From positions 1 to 7,816 of the forward strand of contig CALAUY010000059.1 in assembly GCA_937892015.1 (NCBI GenBank): 7,816 bases of DNA. Reading direction: 5' to 3'. Below, one piece after another: positions 6,853 to 7,816 of the stretch. Source of the stretch: an uncultured Bacteroidales bacterium. Its GTDB lineage: Bacteria; Bacteroidota; Bacteroidia; Bacteroidales; Paludibacteraceae. Below the pieces are notes generated by a model. It had not been told where the DNA came from. It made no database searches and worked only from the letters and a program-made list of their open reading frames with translations. The translations under genes and the position numbers were made by a program. Position 1 is the stretch's first letter, and each line of letters begins with the position of its first letter.

Positions 6853-7538
6853 TTTATTCTACAAAACAGACGTTCTTGTTCATCTCCGTCGATGCGTGCC
6901 GTCAGGCAGTCGTTCAGGTGTAGCGTTAGTGGTTCGCTTGCAAGTTGTGCATAGACCACATCGCCTTGACGTATTGTCATCGTCCGACTCACCATACATA
7001 CTGCCTCACGCAACATCTCTACACTCACTCTATACGTCATCTGCTCGCCCTTCGGGCTTAATTCATCTTGCTCGCCTTTATGGCTTAATTCATCTTGTGC
7101 GCCATCATGGTTCACAATCACTGTCACCGTGTCGTTCCACGCCTCTTTCCATTCTCCTATCGGCAGTGACCCGTCTTGCGAAACAGCCCGTGTCCACGAT
7201 GCTCCATGCCGGCGTGCCTCTCGTAGCATATCCGCCGCTTGGATGTCCAACGCCGGCGTGATGGCATCGAAATACCTGTCTGCGAAGCGTAGCCCAATCT
7301 GTTTGCCTAACCGGCAGATACGCAGCGCAAGGGCAGGGTAGGCAACCGGCTCTTTCGTCTCGTCCGGTACGAAGAACGGCTTTCTATTCACCAACAACGC
7401 CGAGTCGCCTTTTAGCATCATCTCCGAGTCGCCCTTTAGCATCATCTCCGAGTTGCCTTGTCGCAGGTGGCTTTCTTTTTGCTTCTCTGCCTCGCGACTC
7501 TGTTCCTCTTCCTTGTATGTCACGCCAATAATCTTCAT
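6849..7538 (-). CDS. Degenerate fumarylacetoacetate hydrolase-like protein
   Basis: This 229-residue protein resembles the short FAH-family proteins encoded upstream of porU in other Bacteroidales. The recognisable framework is MKIIGV at the start, KGDSALLVNRKPFFVPD (residues 43-59), RICRLGKQIGLRFADRYFDAIT (73-94 region), DIQAADML, QDGSLPIG (121-128) and the IRQGDVVY end region. Much of the active site is gone. The glutamate pair expected before RICRLGK is replaced by YPALAL (67-72), the lysine expected before the DGS motif reads V119, and the usual TGTP after the GD motif reads AQLA (197-200). D98 remains. The N-terminal region is an acidic/basic filler (KEEEQSREAEKQKE). Two tandem repeats expand the chain. 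A good Shine-Dalgarno sequence supports the start. It has no signal peptide and is probably a pseudoenzyme of unknown role. Confidence 0.78.
   Translation of the reverse strand: MKIIGVTYKEEEQSREAEKQKESHLRQGNSEMMLKGDSEMMLKGDSALLVNRKPFFVPDETKEPVAYPALALRICRLGKQIGLRFADRYFDAITPALDIQAADMLREARRHGASWTRAVSQDGSLPIGEWKEAWNDTVTVIVNHDGAQDELSHKGEQDELSPKGEQMTYRVSVEMLREAVCMVSRTMTIRQGDVVYAQLASEPLTLHLNDCLTARIDGDEQERLFCRIK
7044..7097 (-). repeat. In-frame 27-bp tandem repeat
   Basis: Two tandem 27-bp units (7044-7070 and 7071-7097) match at 24 of 27 positions. On the minus strand they encode QDELSHKGE and QDELSPKGE (residues 148-165 of the FAH-like protein). The 27-base period keeps the frame. The repeat replaces a loop that in relatives follows the DG of the central sheet, so it probably forms an exposed charged loop. 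Confidence 0.92.
7405..7452 (-). repeat. In-frame 24-bp tandem repeat
   Basis: Two tandem 24-bp units (7405-7428 and 7429-7452) differ at one position. They encode SEMMLKGD twice (residues 30-45 of the FAH-like protein). The unit ends with the same KGDS that leads into the family segment KGDSALL, so it looks like a recent duplication of native coding sequence. Confidence 0.93.
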
Positions 7539-7545
7539 TATCCGT

Positions 7546-7550
7546 CTCCT
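7546..7550 (-). promoter_or_regulatory. Shine-Dalgarno sequence of the FAH-like gene
   Basis: AGGAG lies 7 bases before the ATG at 7538. Strong Shine-Dalgarno sequences are uncommon in Bacteroidetes, so this one supports the chosen start. The six bases TAGGAG are perfectly complementary to CTCCTA in the leader (7584-7589). Confidence 0.65.
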
Positions 7551-7574
7551 ATCCGCTTTCCGTGCTCCCGTTGA

Positions 7575-7610
7575 CTAGCTCCTTAGGAGCGCTCCCTTAT
7601 TCCATCGCAT
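7575..7610 (-). other. Possible 11-codon leader reading frame
   Basis: An ATG at 7610 opens a frame for MRWNKGALLRS that stops at TAG (7575-7577), just after the leader hairpin. It lies inside the predicted transcript, between the promoter and the first gene. No clear Shine-Dalgarno sequence precedes it and the peptide has no run of a regulatory amino acid, so it may be chance. Confidence 0.2.
7578..7600 (-). promoter_or_regulatory. Overlapping inverted repeats in the operon leader
   Basis: On the transcript, GCTCC-TAA-GGAGC (7578-7590) can form a 5-bp hairpin. The same GCTCC arm also forms the palindrome GGAGCGCTCC with the sequence just upstream (7586-7595). The two pairings exclude each other, and the CTCCTA arm also matches the Shine-Dalgarno sequence at 7546-7551. 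The arrangement could modulate translation of the first gene, which is inference from complementarity only. Confidence 0.35.
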
Positions 7611-7631
7611 ACATACACACAAAAAGCAGCG

Positions 7632-7663
7632 CAAAATTACTGCTTTTTTTTGATATATGCAAG
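7632..7663 (-). promoter_or_regulatory. Bacteroidetes-type promoter of the operon
   Basis: The minus strand carries TAATTTTG (7632-7639), a full match to the Bacteroidetes -7 consensus TAnnTTTG. Twenty bases upstream lies CTTG (7660-7663), a 3-of-4 match to the -33 box TTTG. A run of eight A lies between them. Transcription should start near 7626, giving a leader of about 90 bases before the ATG at 7538. It is the only promoter of this type that I noticed on the minus strand, so it probably drives all seven genes. Confidence 0.75.
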
Positions 7664-7816
7664 TTTTTTTTGAAAAATATCTACTTTTCGCCCTCTTTTT
7701 TCGCTCTTTTGCCCCTCTTCGTGCAGTTTTCTGCCCTTTTTGTCCCCCTTTTTGCAACCATTACTATCATCCCTGTGCCGTTTTTTGACCTCTGTTGCCC
7801 TCGCTCTCCGCTCTTT
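7664..7816. other. Purine-rich non-coding tract upstream of the operon
   Basis: The minus strand is rich in A and G here, with runs such as GAAAAAAGAGGG and AAAAAGGGGGAC. Two frames are open from the window edge (one to the TAA at 7637-7639, one to a TAG near 7672), but both encode only a Lys/Arg/Glu/Gly-rich chain, as any purine-rich sequence would. An upstream gene could end here, but nothing supports it. The A/T-rich part next to the promoter may act as an upstream activating element. Confidence 0.4.

Noticed and set aside
7575..7757. 60-codon Lys/Arg-rich frame on the minus strand
   Set aside because: It runs through the purine-rich tract and across the predicted promoter, so its composition reflects base bias and not a protein.
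7637..7816. 59-codon frame open from the right edge, possibly the end of an upstream gene
   Set aside because: Only a charged low-complexity chain is encoded, a second frame is equally open, and the stop lies inside the -7 box. Sequence beyond the window would be needed.

Overview
The window comes from a member of the Bacteroidota, most likely order Bacteroidales. The evidence is a type IX secretion system (T9SS) sortase gene (porU) directly followed by porV, a Bacteroidetes-type promoter (CTTG, 20 bp, TAATTTTG), and a DUF3256-type secreted protein that I know only from this order. The genus cannot be fixed from the sequence. The gene order (FAH-like gene, porU, porV, ispF) matches what I recall from Porphyromonas gingivalis (PG0025 to PG0028), and a Prevotella-like or Porphyromonas-like organism would fit.

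All seven credible genes lie on the minus strand and read from right to left as one tightly packed operon. A promoter at about 7632-7663 and a structured leader (7539-7626) precede a fumarylacetoacetate-hydrolase-like gene (6849-7538). Then come porU (3475-6852), porV (2195-3421), ispF (1700-2185), a short DUF3256-like secreted protein (1260-1682), aroK (670-1236) and sufE (242-673). Two junctions (FAH-like/porU and aroK/sufE) are 4-base ATGA overlaps. The other gaps are 9 to 53 bases. No internal promoter or clear terminator was found.

PorU and PorV work together at the outer membrane. PorV shuttles T9SS cargo from the translocon, and PorU removes the cargo's C-terminal sorting domain and attaches the cargo to anionic lipopolysaccharide. 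The downstream genes are housekeeping: IspF for isoprenoid precursors, AroK for aromatic amino acids, and SufE for iron-sulfur cluster sulfur transfer. Their presence looks like conserved synteny rather than a shared pathway.

The most unusual element is the first gene. It keeps the framework of a FAH-family enzyme but has lost most recognisable metal and active-site residues, and it carries two different in-frame tandem repeats (24 bp and 27 bp units). It is therefore probably a pseudoenzyme or a decaying gene, translationally coupled to porU. The leader in front of it has overlapping inverted repeats that could pair with the Shine-Dalgarno sequence, plus a possible 11-codon upstream reading frame.

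The left end (1-241), downstream of sufE, is non-coding. It holds an 8-bp tandem repeat (TGAACTCC and variants), a duplicated 11-mer that spans the sufE stop codon, and two small inverted repeats. The right end (7664-7816) is a strongly purine-rich tract on the minus strand with no gene I can support. I did not find evidence for a wholly new defence or mobile system here.
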